DNA from: Opitutaceae bacterium | Lineage (GTDB): Bacteria; Verrucomicrobiota; Verrucomicrobiia; Opitutales; Opitutaceae | Reading direction: 5' to 3' | NCBI GenBank assembly: GCA_016795545.1 | Contig: JAEUGX010000096.1 | Coordinates: forward strand, 1-33,895 | Length of the DNA: 33,895 nt | Shown: positions 13,141 to 20,975 of the stretch, one piece after another | Layout of the letters: each line of letters starts with the position of its first letter | How positions within the stretch are numbered: the first letter of the stretch is position 1 | Notes under the pieces: generated by a model | Seen by the model: only the letters and a program-made list of their open reading frames with translations | What the model was told of the DNA's origin: nothing | The model's database searches: none | Program-made: the position numbers and the translations under genes

Positions 13141-14366
13141 TCGCTGCGCAGCGCCTCCACGGGACGCAGGCGCGCCGCCCGCCAGGCCGGGATCAGGCCG
13201 GCCAGGGTCGAGGCGGCGACGGAGAAGACGACGATGAACGCCACGTCCTTCGCCGCCGTGAACGCCGGCAGCTGGCTGAACTGGTAGAACTTGACGAAGA
13301 CCTCCTCGCCCATCGTCAGCCGGGCGATCAGCTGGACGATCGCGTTGCGGAAGTGCAGCAGGCCGAAGCCCAGCGCCAGCCCGAGCGCGGTGCCGGCGAG
13401 CCCGATCAGCAGGCCCTGCGCGCAGAAGCAGGCGGCGACCTGCCGGGCCCGCCCGCCCATGGCCCCCAGCAGCCCGATCTCGCGGGTCTTGCGCACCACC
13501 GTCACGAGCAGCGAGCTGGTGATGGAGAAGGCCGCGACCACGATGATGAAAGTCAGCAGGAAGAAGATCATGTTCCGCTCGAAGGTGATCACGGCCTGGA
13601 AGTCGGCGTTGGCCTCGAACCAGGTCAGCGCCTGCGCCTCCGCGGGCAGCGCGGCGTTGAGCGCCGCCGCCGCCGCGTCCGGATCGGCCCCCGCCCGCAG
13701 CCGCAGGTTGTAGCCGTGGATCAGCGGCCCCAGCCCGTACAGGTCCTGCATCAGCCGCAGCGAGCAGATGACGGTGGAGCTGTCGAGCTGCTGGTGGTTG
13801 ATCTGGAAGATCGCCGCCACCCGCACCTCCCGGGGCAGCAGCACCTCCTGCTGCTTCGCGCGCTCCGCCATCAGCGGCGTGTAGACGCTCACGGTGTCGC
13901 CCACCCGCACCCCCAGGCCGCGCGCCAGCAGCGAGCTCAGGACGACGGCATCGTCGTCCAGGTCGTCCAGCGACCCGGCGATCAGGTAGCGTTCGAGCGG
14001 GATGACCTGCCGGATGCGGTCGAGGTCGAAGCCCTGGATGGCCGGGAAGGCCGGCCGGCGCGCGTACTCCAGCATCACGACCCCCTGCGCGTAGGGCGCC
14101 GAGGCGGCCACCGCCGGCACCGCCGCGATCGCGCGCTCGATCGCGTCCGTCGCCGCGAACGGCCCCCGGCCCCGGATCTGCACCTCCCCCTGCGTGTCGA
14201 TGATCATCCGCTGGATCTGGTGGCCGAAGCCGCCCATGACGCTGGTCGAGACCAGCATCAGCGCCACGCCCAGCCCCACGCCGGCGACCGAGATCAGCGT
14301 GAAGAACGGCAGCCGCCGCCCGCTCGGGAACAGCTGCTTGAGGGCCAGATAGAAATACCAGGGCAT
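13137..14366 (-). CDS. LolC/LolE-type lipoprotein release permease
   Basis: A 409-residue inner-membrane protein with the FtsX/MacB layout. It has an N-terminal helix (about 20-42, FFTLISVAGVGLGVALMLVS), a large periplasmic domain (about 45-265), and three C-terminal helices (about 270-295, 315-340, 365-390). Family landmarks include MGGFGHQIQRMI, VVRKTREIGLLGAMGG in the coupling loop that contacts the ATPase, and the C-terminal LIPAWRAARLRPVEALRSE. It resembles LolC/LolE in length and start (WYFYLALKQLF). Only one permease gene is present, so the transporter may use a homodimer of this subunit, as reported for LolF-type systems, or a partner encoded elsewhere. It lies 65 bases after lysS and overlaps lolD by four bases. 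Confidence 0.9.
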   Translation of the reverse strand: MPWYFYLALKQLFPSGRRLPFFTLISVAGVGLGVALMLVSTSVMGGFGHQIQRMIIDTQGEVQIRGRGPFAATDAIERAIAAVPAVAASAPYAQGVVMLEYARRPAFPAIQGFDLDRIRQVIPLERYLIAGSLDDLDDDAVVLSSLLARGLGVRVGDTVSVYTPLMAERAKQQEVLLPREVRVAAIFQINHQQLDSSTVICSLRLMQDLYGLGPLIHGYNLRLRAGADPDAAAAALNAALPAEAQALTWFEANADFQAVITFERNMIFFLLTFIIVVAAFSITSSLLVTVVRKTREIGLLGAMGGRARQVAACFCAQGLLIGLAGTALGLALGFGLLHFRNAIVQLIARLTMGEEVFVKFYQFSQLPAFTAAKDVAFIVVFSVAASTLAGLIPAWRAARLRPVEALRSE

Positions 14367-14431
14367 GGACCGGAAACGGCGCTACGTCAGCACGCTCGGC
14401 CGCGTTCCGCAACCCGCATTGCGCCGTCCCG

Positions 14432-15916
14432 TCAGCCGCCGCCGGGGCGGAGCGACGGGAAGAGGATGACGTCGCGGATGCTCTCCGCGCCGGTGAGGAG
14501 GATGCAGAGCCGGTCGATGCCCACGCCCATGCCGCCGGCCGGCGGCATGCCGTGCTCGAGGGCGAGCAGGAAGTCGGTGTCCATCTTTTGCTGCTCCTCG
14601 CCGACCTGCTTCTCGAACATCTCGCGCTGCACGAACGGGTCGTTCTGCTCGGAGTAGGCCGGGGCCACCTCCATGCCGCCGATCACCAGCTCGAACACGT
14701 CGATCAGGCCGGGATCCTGGGCGTTCAGCTTGGCGAGCGGGCAGAGCTCCTTGGGCAGGTGGGTGACGAAGGTCGGCTGGATCAGCGTCGGCTCGATCTT
14801 CTTGCCGAAGATCTCGTTCACGACCTCGTGGGTCTCCCAGCCGGGATGGACCTCGAGTCCGAGCTTCCCGGCCGCGGCGACGGCCGCCTCGCGGTATCCC
14901 GGGGTGCCGCGGAGCGCGCTGAGCCGGGAGCCCACGGCCTCGTCGATCAGGTCGAAGTACCGGACCTCGCGCCACGCGCCGGCGAAGTTGATGACCTGCC
15001 CGCTGGCCGCGTGCGCGATCTCCGTGGCGCCGATGACGTCGCGGCAGAGGTCGGCGAAGAGCGCGCGGATCAGCTCCATCATCCCGCGGAAGTCGCTGTA
15101 GGCCTGGTAGACCTCGAGCATGGTGAACTCGGGGTTGTGCTTCCGCGACACGCCCTCGTTGCGGAAGATGCGGCCGATCTCGAAGACGCGGTCGTAGCCG
15201 CCGACCAGCAGCCGCTTCAGCCGCAGCTCGAGCGCGATGCGCAGGTAGAAGTCCGCCCCCAGGGCGTTGTGGTGGGTCACGAACGGCCGTGCCGCGGCGC
15301 CGCCGGCGACCGCCTCCAGCACCGGGGTCTCGACCTCGAGGAATTTCCGCTCCGCCAGCGTGCGCCGGATGCTGGCCACGATCCGGCTGCGCAGCATCAG
15401 CCGCCGCCGCGACTCCGGGTTGACGATCAGGTCCAGGTAGCGCTGACGGTACACCTGCTCGGGGTCGGTCAGCCCGTGCCACTTCTCGGGCAGCGGGCGC
15501 AGCGCCTTCGCCACCAGCACGTACCGGTCGACGCGCACCGTGATCTCGCCGGACTTCGACTTGAAGAGCGTCCCCTCGGCCCCGATGATGTCGCCGAGGT
15601 CGAGCTTCTTGAACGCGGCGTACGCCTCGTCGCCGACGAGGTCCTTCTTCACGTAGAGCTGGATCTGGCCCTGCTGGTCGAGGATCTTGACGAACTGGCT
15701 CTTGCCCATGTCGCGGATGACCACCAGGCGGCCCGCCACCTTCACCGGCACGGCGTAGTCCTGGCCGTCCACGTAGGCCGCCAGCGCCTCCCCCGAGAAA
15801 TGGGTCTGGGTCGCGTTCGCCTGGAACGGGTCGAAGCCCGCGGCGCGCAGGTCCTGCAGCTTCTTCAGCCGCACGGCATGCTGGTCATGGGTGATGTCCG
15901 GAGGGATTTCGCTCAT
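14432..15916 (-). CDS. lysS: Lysine--tRNA ligase, class II
   Basis: A 494-residue cytoplasmic enzyme that charges tRNA(Lys). The N-terminal OB-fold anticodon domain covers about 55-150 (VKVAGRLVVIRDMGKSQFVKILDQQG). The class II core follows: motif 1 around RSRIVASIRRTLAERKFLEVETPVL, motif 2 in FEIGRIFRNEGVSRKHNPEFTMLEVYQAY, and motif 3 in GMGVGIDRLCILLTG near the C-terminus. The protein ends normally with DVILFPSLRP. The open frame continues far upstream of the ATG, but that is only the high-GC lack of stops; the family start MSEIPPDITHDQHAVRLKKLQDLRAAG is clear. It is divergent from the DUF4010 gene, with 105 bases between the starts, and heads a lysS-lolC/E-lolD run. Confidence 0.96.
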   Translation of the reverse strand: MSEIPPDITHDQHAVRLKKLQDLRAAGFDPFQANATQTHFSGEALAAYVDGQDYAVPVKVAGRLVVIRDMGKSQFVKILDQQGQIQLYVKKDLVGDEAYAAFKKLDLGDIIGAEGTLFKSKSGEITVRVDRYVLVAKALRPLPEKWHGLTDPEQVYRQRYLDLIVNPESRRRLMLRSRIVASIRRTLAERKFLEVETPVLEAVAGGAAARPFVTHHNALGADFYLRIALELRLKRLLVGGYDRVFEIGRIFRNEGVSRKHNPEFTMLEVYQAYSDFRGMMELIRALFADLCRDVIGATEIAHAASGQVINFAGAWREVRYFDLIDEAVGSRLSALRGTPGYREAAVAAAGKLGLEVHPGWETHEVVNEIFGKKIEPTLIQPTFVTHLPKELCPLAKLNAQDPGLIDVFELVIGGMEVAPAYSEQNDPFVQREMFEKQVGEEQQKMDTDFLLALEHGMPPAGGMGVGIDRLCILLTGAESIRDVILFPSLRPGGG

Positions 15917-16008
15917 GGAATAGGCCACGCTTGGCGCCGGAGGCCGCGGGCGCAAACGGAAAGTGGGCGCCGGCCGCCGACCGGGCTGGCCATCCCCCGC
16001 CCATCCCG

Positions 16009-16014
16009 TACCGT
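16009..16014 (+). promoter_or_regulatory. Possible -10 element just before the DUF4010 gene
   Basis: TACCGT (in CGTACCGT) ends seven bases before the ATG and would start transcription at or beside the start codon. The same octamer CGTACCGT stands 12 bases before the HemX-like ATG (1172-1179). No clear -35 is visible in either case. Confidence 0.28.
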
Positions 16015-16021
16015 GCCCGCC

Positions 16022-17281
16022 ATGAACTCCCTCATGCTCGCCATCGTCGCCAGCGCCGGACTGGGGGCGGTTATCGGCCTGATCCGGCAGTGGAGCGAGC
16101 AGGCCCAGGACCCGCAGGCCGAGGAGTTCAGCGGCGTGCGGACCTTCACCTTCTGGGGCGTGCTCGGGTGCGTCGCCGCCTTCCTCACCGACCGCTACGC
16201 GGCCGCCGTGCTGCCCGTGGTCGTGGCCGTCGTCGGCGTGCACTTCGCCCTGCGCGCGCGTCCCCGGCCGGGCGTCGCCGCCGGGGGCAGCACGACCTTC
16301 GCCGCCGCGCTGCTCACGCTCGCGGTCGGGGCGCTCGTCCAGTGGCAGCACCGTAAGGAGGCCGTGCTGGTCAGCGGGCTGGCGGTGGTGCTCCTCGGGC
16401 TCAAGCGCCCGATCCACGCCTGGACCCGCGCCTTCACCGAGGTCGACATCCGCGCGACCCTGCAGTTCGTCGCCATCACCGGCGTCATCCTGCCGCTGGT
16501 GCCGGACCGGTCGTTCGGCCCGTACGGGGCCTTCAACCCGTTCAACACCTGGCTGATGGTGGTGCTGATCTCGGGGGTCGGCTTCGCCGGCTACGTGGCC
16601 ATGCGGCTGCTCGACGCGCGCGCGGGCATCGCGCTGACCAGCCTGCTGGGCGGGCTCGCCTCGAGCACCGCCACCACCCTCGCCTTCAGCCGCCGCAGCC
16701 GCGAGGACCCCGCCCAGTCCGTGCACTACGCCATGGCGGTCGGCATCGCGTGCACCGTCATGCTGCCCCGCGTGCTGATCGTGCTCGGGCTCATCAGCCC
16801 CGCGCTGTCCGCCCGCCTGGTCGTGCCCTTCGCGCTCATGGCCGGGCCCGGCGTCGCGTACGGCCTGTGGACCTGGTGGCGGCTGCGCGCCCGCGCGTGC
16901 ACCCCGGAGCAGCCGGCCATCACCAATCCCCTCAGCCTCCTCACCGCCATCAAGTTCGCCCTGATCTACGCCGCGATCACCCTGCTGGTGAAGGCCGCCG
17001 CCGAGCTCGGCTACATCGCCCACGGCCTGCTGCCGCTGGCCTTCGTCTCGGGCCTGAGCGACGTCGACGCCGTCGCCCTGTCCGTGGCCGGCAATCTCTC
17101 GACCGGCGCCATCCTGCCCGCCCTGGCCGCCCAGGCGGTGGTCGTCGCCGCCATCAGCAATTCCATCCTCAAGGCCGGCCTGGCCGTCGCCTTCGGCTCC
17201 CCGGTCCTCCGCCGGCACGTCCTGCTCCTCATGCTCTTCATCATCGCGGCGGGCCTGGCCGGGGTCGCGCTGCTGCGGTAG
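16022..17281 (+). CDS. MgtC/SapB family membrane protein with DUF4010
   Basis: A 419-residue polytopic inner-membrane protein with about a dozen predicted helices. The N-terminal third is MgtC/SapB-like: GAVIGLIRQWSEQ is a variant of the family 'GlxxGxER' start and is followed by VRTFTFWGVLGCVAAFL. The C-terminal half is DUF4010, with ALTSLLGGLASSTATTLAFSRRS, ITNPLSLLTAIKFALIYA and FVSGLSDVDAVALSVAG. This two-part layout is widespread, and no transport activity is firmly known for it. The ATG at 16022 starts directly at the first helix; the open frame upstream lies antisense to lysS and is not coding. It is the only plus-strand gene between 3148 and 32247. Confidence 0.88.
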   Translation: MNSLMLAIVASAGLGAVIGLIRQWSEQAQDPQAEEFSGVRTFTFWGVLGCVAAFLTDRYAAAVLPVVVAVVGVHFALRARPRPGVAAGGSTTFAAALLTLAVGALVQWQHRKEAVLVSGLAVVLLGLKRPIHAWTRAFTEVDIRATLQFVAITGVILPLVPDRSFGPYGAFNPFNTWLMVVLISGVGFAGYVAMRLLDARAGIALTSLLGGLASSTATTLAFSRRSREDPAQSVHYAMAVGIACTVMLPRVLIVLGLISPALSARLVVPFALMAGPGVAYGLWTWWRLRARACTPEQPAITNPLSLLTAIKFALIYAAITLLVKAAAELGYIAHGLLPLAFVSGLSDVDAVALSVAGNLSTGAILPALAAQAVVVAAISNSILKAGLAVAFGSPVLRRHVLLLMLFIIAAGLAGVALLR

Positions 17282-17310
17282 GCGGGCGGCCGCGCAGCCG
17301 GACTCCTGCC

Positions 17311-17325
17311 GGTGGCCACGCCACC
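17311..17325 (+). terminator. Hairpin after the DUF4010 gene
   Basis: GGTGGC and GCCACC form a perfect six-base stem with a CAC loop, 29 bases past the stop. No T-run follows. As the gene faces the dehydratase gene tail to tail, a transcription end is expected somewhere in this gap. Confidence 0.35.
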
Positions 17326-17360
17326 CTCCGGACGGATGGAAGATCGGGCCGGGGAAACTG

Positions 17361-17445
17361 ACCCGCGAAATTCGCGAAGCAGCGCGAAAAGGGGCGCCTG
17401 GACTCTCCCCGACCTTCGCGCCCTTCCGTGCCCCTCGCGGTTCCC
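17361..17445. repeat. Dispersed TTCGCG-type repeat, copy C (two facing units)
   Basis: The left half (about 17363-17392) has CGCGAAATTCGCGAAGCAGC and GCGAAAAGG. The right half (17413-17445) has CCTTCGCGCCCTTCCGTGCC followed by CTCGCGGTTCCC. The halves are roughly reverse complements and share words with copies A and B. The unit therefore looks like a pair of facing repeats, as in REP/BIME elements. Confidence 0.5.
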
Positions 17446-17565
17446 ACGCTTTCCCCGTGGCCCTGCCCGGGAGGGCCGGGATCGGCCGTGGCTGGTCCTC
17501 TCTGGGCCTCAGCGGGCTCCCGCCGGCGGCAAGGGCGAAGGGGATCGCCGCTTCTCCCGCCCAAG

Positions 17566-18693
17566 TCAGGCGCGGGCCCGCGCGTAGTAGTTCAGCTTTT
17601 CCTCGTCGACCTCGATGCCGAGCCCGGGCGTGGTGGGCACCGTGACGTGCCCGTCCTTGATCTCGAGCGGCTTGGCCAGCAGGTTTTCGCGGAACGGATT
17701 CTCGACCTGGTCGAGCTCGAGCATCGGCGGCTCGGCCGCCCGGCCCCAGGAGGCGTCGGGCAGCAGCGAGACCAGGTGCGTCGAGGCCGCGATGACGATG
17801 CCGCCCGCCCAGCAGTGGGGCATGCACTGCACGCCCCAGAGTCGCGCCAGTTCGGCGACGAACAGGCACTCGCCGATGCCGCCGGCCAGGGCGACGTCGG
17901 GCTGCACGATGTCCATCACGCGCCGGGTCAGCGCCTCCTTGAACCGGCCGCGGGCGGTCAGGCCCTCGCAGGCGGCGATGGGGATGTCGAGCTTGGCGGC
18001 CAGCACCTCGTAGCCCGGGTAGTCCGGCGTGCATTGCGGCAGCGGCTCCTCGAACCAGTAAAACCCCTGCTGCTCCAGCTCCCGCCCCATGCGCATCGCC
18101 GTGCCCAGGGTGTAGGTGCCGTTGCCGTCGCCCATCAGCTTGACGTCCGGCCCGACCTCGCGCCGCACCGCCTTGATCGCCGCGAGGTCGCGCGGGATCT
18201 CCTGCCCGCCGATCCGCATCTTCAGCGCGCGGAACCCCTCCCCGACCAGCTGCGCCGCCTCGCGCGGGTAGTACTCGGCCGGATCCTCGCCCTCGATGTA
18301 GTTCATGGCGGAGGCGTACGCCATCACGCGCGAGCGCAGCCGGCCGCCGTAGAGCTCGGCCACCGGCAGGCCCAGGGCCTTGCCGCGCAGGTCGTCGAGT
18401 GCGATCTCGACGCCGCCGAGGGCCAGGCCGTTGCCGAAATTCTGGCCCCACAGCTCGCGCCACAGCGCGCGGTGCTCCGTCGGGCTGCGCCCGAGCAGGA
18501 TCGCCCCGTACTGCTCCTCGATGACCTGCCGGATGCCGGCGAACGCCACCGTCTCGCCCCAGCCCGAGACGCCCTCGTCGGTCTCGATCTTGATGATGAG
18601 CGTCGTGCGCGTGCGGTAATAGAAGTTGGCCGGCCCGGTGGGGCGCGACATCGGGTGCTGAAGGAGGTAGGTCTTGACGGCGGTGATCTTCAT
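17566..18693 (-). CDS. Enolase-superfamily dehydratase/racemase (mandelate racemase group)
   Basis: A 375-residue cytoplasmic Mg-dependent enzyme. The capping domain is at about 1-120 and 330-375, with the barrel between. Metal ligands are D189 (MGDGNGTY), E215 (WFEEPLPQ) and E243 (ACEGL). The mandelate-racemase-type His-Asp pair is D266 (VQPDVALAGG) and H293 (MPHCWAGG). The other acid/base motif reads K158-M-R160 (KxR) where the classic form is KxK. Family members abstract the proton alpha to a carboxylate, mostly in acid-sugar dehydration (galactonate, gluconate, rhamnonate and so on). The exact substrate cannot be assigned. It is the last gene of the catabolic run, 52 bases after the Kelch gene. 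Confidence 0.9.
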   Translation of the reverse strand: MKITAVKTYLLQHPMSRPTGPANFYYRTRTTLIIKIETDEGVSGWGETVAFAGIRQVIEEQYGAILLGRSPTEHRALWRELWGQNFGNGLALGGVEIALDDLRGKALGLPVAELYGGRLRSRVMAYASAMNYIEGEDPAEYYPREAAQLVGEGFRALKMRIGGQEIPRDLAAIKAVRREVGPDVKLMGDGNGTYTLGTAMRMGRELEQQGFYWFEEPLPQCTPDYPGYEVLAAKLDIPIAACEGLTARGRFKEALTRRVMDIVQPDVALAGGIGECLFVAELARLWGVQCMPHCWAGGIVIAASTHLVSLLPDASWGRAAEPPMLELDQVENPFRENLLAKPLEIKDGHVTVPTTPGLGIEVDEEKLNYYARARA

Positions 18694-18745
18694 GGCGGGG
18701 GCGGGTGGACGGGAGGCGGGGATGGCGGGCGGGGGCGCGGCTCGG

Positions 18746-19639
18746 TCAGCCGGACACGAGGACGCCGGGGAAGCGCAGCTTGATGCCGTTCTCGCCCGTG
18801 GCCCCGACGATCTGCGCGCCGACGCGGTGGAAGCGCGTGTCGGCCAGGCCGACGGGCAGCTCGCCGGCGACCGCAACCTTGCCCGCGCCGTCGACGGCGA
18901 GGACCTGGGTGAGGAAACGGTCGGTGTAGCCGCCCACGACGAGCAGCCGGTCGCCGTCCGCCAGGCCGCACGCGCCGCGCAGCGGCTGCGGCAGCCGGCC
19001 GATGACGGACCACCGGTCCGCGCGCGGCTCGTAGGCCAGCACCTCGTCGAGGTTGACGACCTTGCCGTCGGCCACGGCGCAGCCGCCGGCCAGCAGGATG
19101 CGGCCGCCCACGACGCCGACCGCCGCGTTGAAGCGCGCCGGGCCGGGCAGCGGGGCGCGGGTTTCCCAGGCCGCGCCGGGCCGGGCGGCCCACACGGTCG
19201 CGGTGAGCGACGCGAACTCGGTCCAGGTGCCCGCCAGCCCGCCCAGCAGGTAGATCGTGCCGTCCACGACGGCCGCCACCGACGACCGGCGCGGGGCCGG
19301 CAGCGCCAGGCGCGGCAGCGTCGACCAGGCTCCGGCCCGGTAGGCGACGACCGAGGTCACGGCCGGTCCGTCCACGCCGCCGCCGAGGATGTAGAGCGTG
19401 TCGTCCACCACGACCGTCGGCGCGTCGCCGCGCGGCTGCGGCAGCGGGGCCAGCGGCTCCCAGCGGTTGCCGGCGACGTCGTAGGCGTCCACCCGGTCGC
19501 TCCAATACTTCTGGCCGTCGCTCCAGTAGGTGCCGCCGGCCACGATGAGCCGGCCGCCCAGGACTCCGGCCGCGCAGCCGGCGCGCGGCAGGGGCATCGG
19601 GGCGCCTTCGCGCCACAGGTTGAGAGGGTTTGGTTTCAT
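18746..19639 (-). CDS. Kelch-repeat beta-propeller protein
   Basis: A 297-residue protein built of five or six Kelch units, seen as recurring GG turns (VAGGTYW, ILGGGVDG, LLGGLAG, LAGGCAV, VVGGYTD). Each is followed by a conserved tryptophan or tyrosine strand (NRWEPLAPLPQPR, ADRWSVIGRLPQPLR). There is no signal peptide or membrane segment, so it is probably cytoplasmic. Kelch proteins in sugar clusters include NanM-like mutarotases and epimerases, but those are usually periplasmic, and no catalytic residues can be matched here. Its place between the MFS transporter and the dehydratase suggests work on the imported sugar or acid, perhaps anomer or lactone conversion. This is inference. Confidence 0.78.
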   Translation of the reverse strand: MKPNPLNLWREGAPMPLPRAGCAAGVLGGRLIVAGGTYWSDGQKYWSDRVDAYDVAGNRWEPLAPLPQPRGDAPTVVVDDTLYILGGGVDGPAVTSVVAYRAGAWSTLPRLALPAPRRSSVAAVVDGTIYLLGGLAGTWTEFASLTATVWAARPGAAWETRAPLPGPARFNAAVGVVGGRILLAGGCAVADGKVVNLDEVLAYEPRADRWSVIGRLPQPLRGACGLADGDRLLVVGGYTDRFLTQVLAVDGAGKVAVAGELPVGLADTRFHRVGAQIVGATGENGIKLRFPGVLVSG

Positions 19640-19675
19640 GGTTGGGAATGGTGCGCTTCTCGCCGGCGCGCGGGG

Positions 19676-20956
19676 TCAGGCCGCCGCCGGCTTCTCCTTC
19701 CGCTTGAGGGCGGCGTTGACCAGCCAGAGCGTGACGCCGCAGAGCAGGACGCCGACGCCGGCCACCACGAGGATCATGGTGATGCCGATCTTCGCGTCGC
19801 GGAGCGCGCCGACGCCGTAGATGGCGAGGCCGCCGCAGATGGCGGTGAAGCAGTTGAGCACGCCCAGGGCGGTCGCGCGGTAGCGCGAGTCGACCACGAG
19901 GCAGATGATGGGCATCATGTTCGCGCCCAGGAAGCCCTCGGCGAGGCCCCACAGGACGAGGCTCAGGATGGTGAAGAAGATCAGATTGGAATAGCCGGTC
20001 ATCCAGAACGCCGGCGCCGCCAGCAGGAACGCCATCGCGGGGATGATGATGCGGGCGCGCGGCTGGGTCGCGCTCCAGCGGTCGGACCAGAACCCGCCGA
20101 TCAGCAGGCCGATCGTCTGGGTCACGTACACGTAGCCGAGCGCCGAGAAGCCCGCGGCCCCCTGCCCCAGCGAGAACTGCTCGCGCATGTGGGTGGGCAT
20201 CCAGCCGATGATCATCCAGCCGACGGCGCCCTGGAGGCACCAGCAGCTGATGACATAATAGAACGGGCCCGTGCGGGCCAGGCTCACGACGGCGTCGAGG
20301 AAGCTGAGGTTCGTCGCCTGGTTCGCCTTCGCGACCGGCCCCTGGTGCTCCCGGGGCGCGTCGCGGAGGAAGAAGTAGAGCAGCAGGCCGAACGCGAGGT
20401 TCGGCAGGCCGATGACGGTGTAGGCGTAGCTCCAGCCGCGGTCCTCGGCCAGCCAGCCGCCGAGGCCGCCGATGGTCGAGCCGAAGATGAGGCCGGTCGT
20501 GTGGATGCCCGCGGCCAGCGCCCGCGTGGGCCCGCGGTGGAAGTCGATGATCAGCGCCACCGCCGCCGGGATGTAGAACGCCTCGCTCAGCCCGAGCAGC
20601 GCCCGCAGCAGCAGGAACTGCTCGAAAGTCTTCACGTAGGAGGTCAGCCAGGTGATGGTCGACCAGGCGAAGATGCTGCAGATGACGACGAGCCGCCGGC
20701 TGAAGCGGTCGGCGAAGAAGCCGCCGAACGGGCTGACGAAGGCGTACACCCACAGGAAGCCCGAGGTCAGGAGGCCGAACTGGGCCTCCGACATCGGGAT
20801 CTCCTCCATGATGGAGCCGCGCATCGTGGTGAGCATCGTGCGCGTCAGGTAGTTGGAGCCGCCCGCGAGCCAGAGCAGCCCGACGGCGAGCCACGCCCCG
20901 GAGGGCAGGGCGCGGGCCGTCGGCCCGGATCCCGGTGCGGTGTTGGTGGTGGTCAT
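19676..20956 (-). CDS. MFS transporter, probably organic or sugar acid importer
   Basis: A 426-residue inner-membrane protein with 12 predicted helices in two halves around a central loop (about 200-225). The family loop between TM2 and TM3 reads GGFFADRFSRRLVV. After TM4 comes LLRALLGLSEAFYIPAAVALIIDFHRGPTRALAAG, a typical MFS signature seen in the anion:cation symporter (ACS) type group, which imports hexuronates, galactonate and similar acids. The C-half has GGFWSDRWSATQPRARIII. The transporter sits among dehydrogenases and a dehydratase, consistent with uptake of the product of periplasmic oxidation. The ATG is 19 bases after the D-2-hydroxyacid dehydrogenase stop. Confidence 0.9.
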   Translation of the reverse strand: MTTTNTAPGSGPTARALPSGAWLAVGLLWLAGGSNYLTRTMLTTMRGSIMEEIPMSEAQFGLLTSGFLWVYAFVSPFGGFFADRFSRRLVVICSIFAWSTITWLTSYVKTFEQFLLLRALLGLSEAFYIPAAVALIIDFHRGPTRALAAGIHTTGLIFGSTIGGLGGWLAEDRGWSYAYTVIGLPNLAFGLLLYFFLRDAPREHQGPVAKANQATNLSFLDAVVSLARTGPFYYVISCWCLQGAVGWMIIGWMPTHMREQFSLGQGAAGFSALGYVYVTQTIGLLIGGFWSDRWSATQPRARIIIPAMAFLLAAPAFWMTGYSNLIFFTILSLVLWGLAEGFLGANMMPIICLVVDSRYRATALGVLNCFTAICGGLAIYGVGALRDAKIGITMILVVAGVGVLLCGVTLWLVNAALKRKEKPAAA

Positions 20957-20975
20957 GGCAGCGGAGGCGGAGGGT

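Larger units (their letters stand above)
17282..17565. other. Intergenic region between convergent genes
   Basis: These 284 bases separate the DUF4010 gene and the dehydratase gene. They hold the hairpin at 17311-17325, then the dispersed repeat copy C. The rest is GC-rich sequence with small inverted words (CTGCCCGGGAGGGCCGGG near 17463). No gene or structured RNA is evident. Confidence 0.6.

Noticed and set aside
17282..17565. Possible tRNA or small structured RNA in the convergent gap
   Set aside because: No GGTTCGAATCC-like T-loop or acceptor pairing was found; the inverted words fit the dispersed repeat better.
14432..18463. Very long lysS frame extending through the DUF4010 and dehydratase genes
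   Set aside because: Only the last 494 codons match lysyl-tRNA synthetase; the extension is antisense or out of frame to other real genes.
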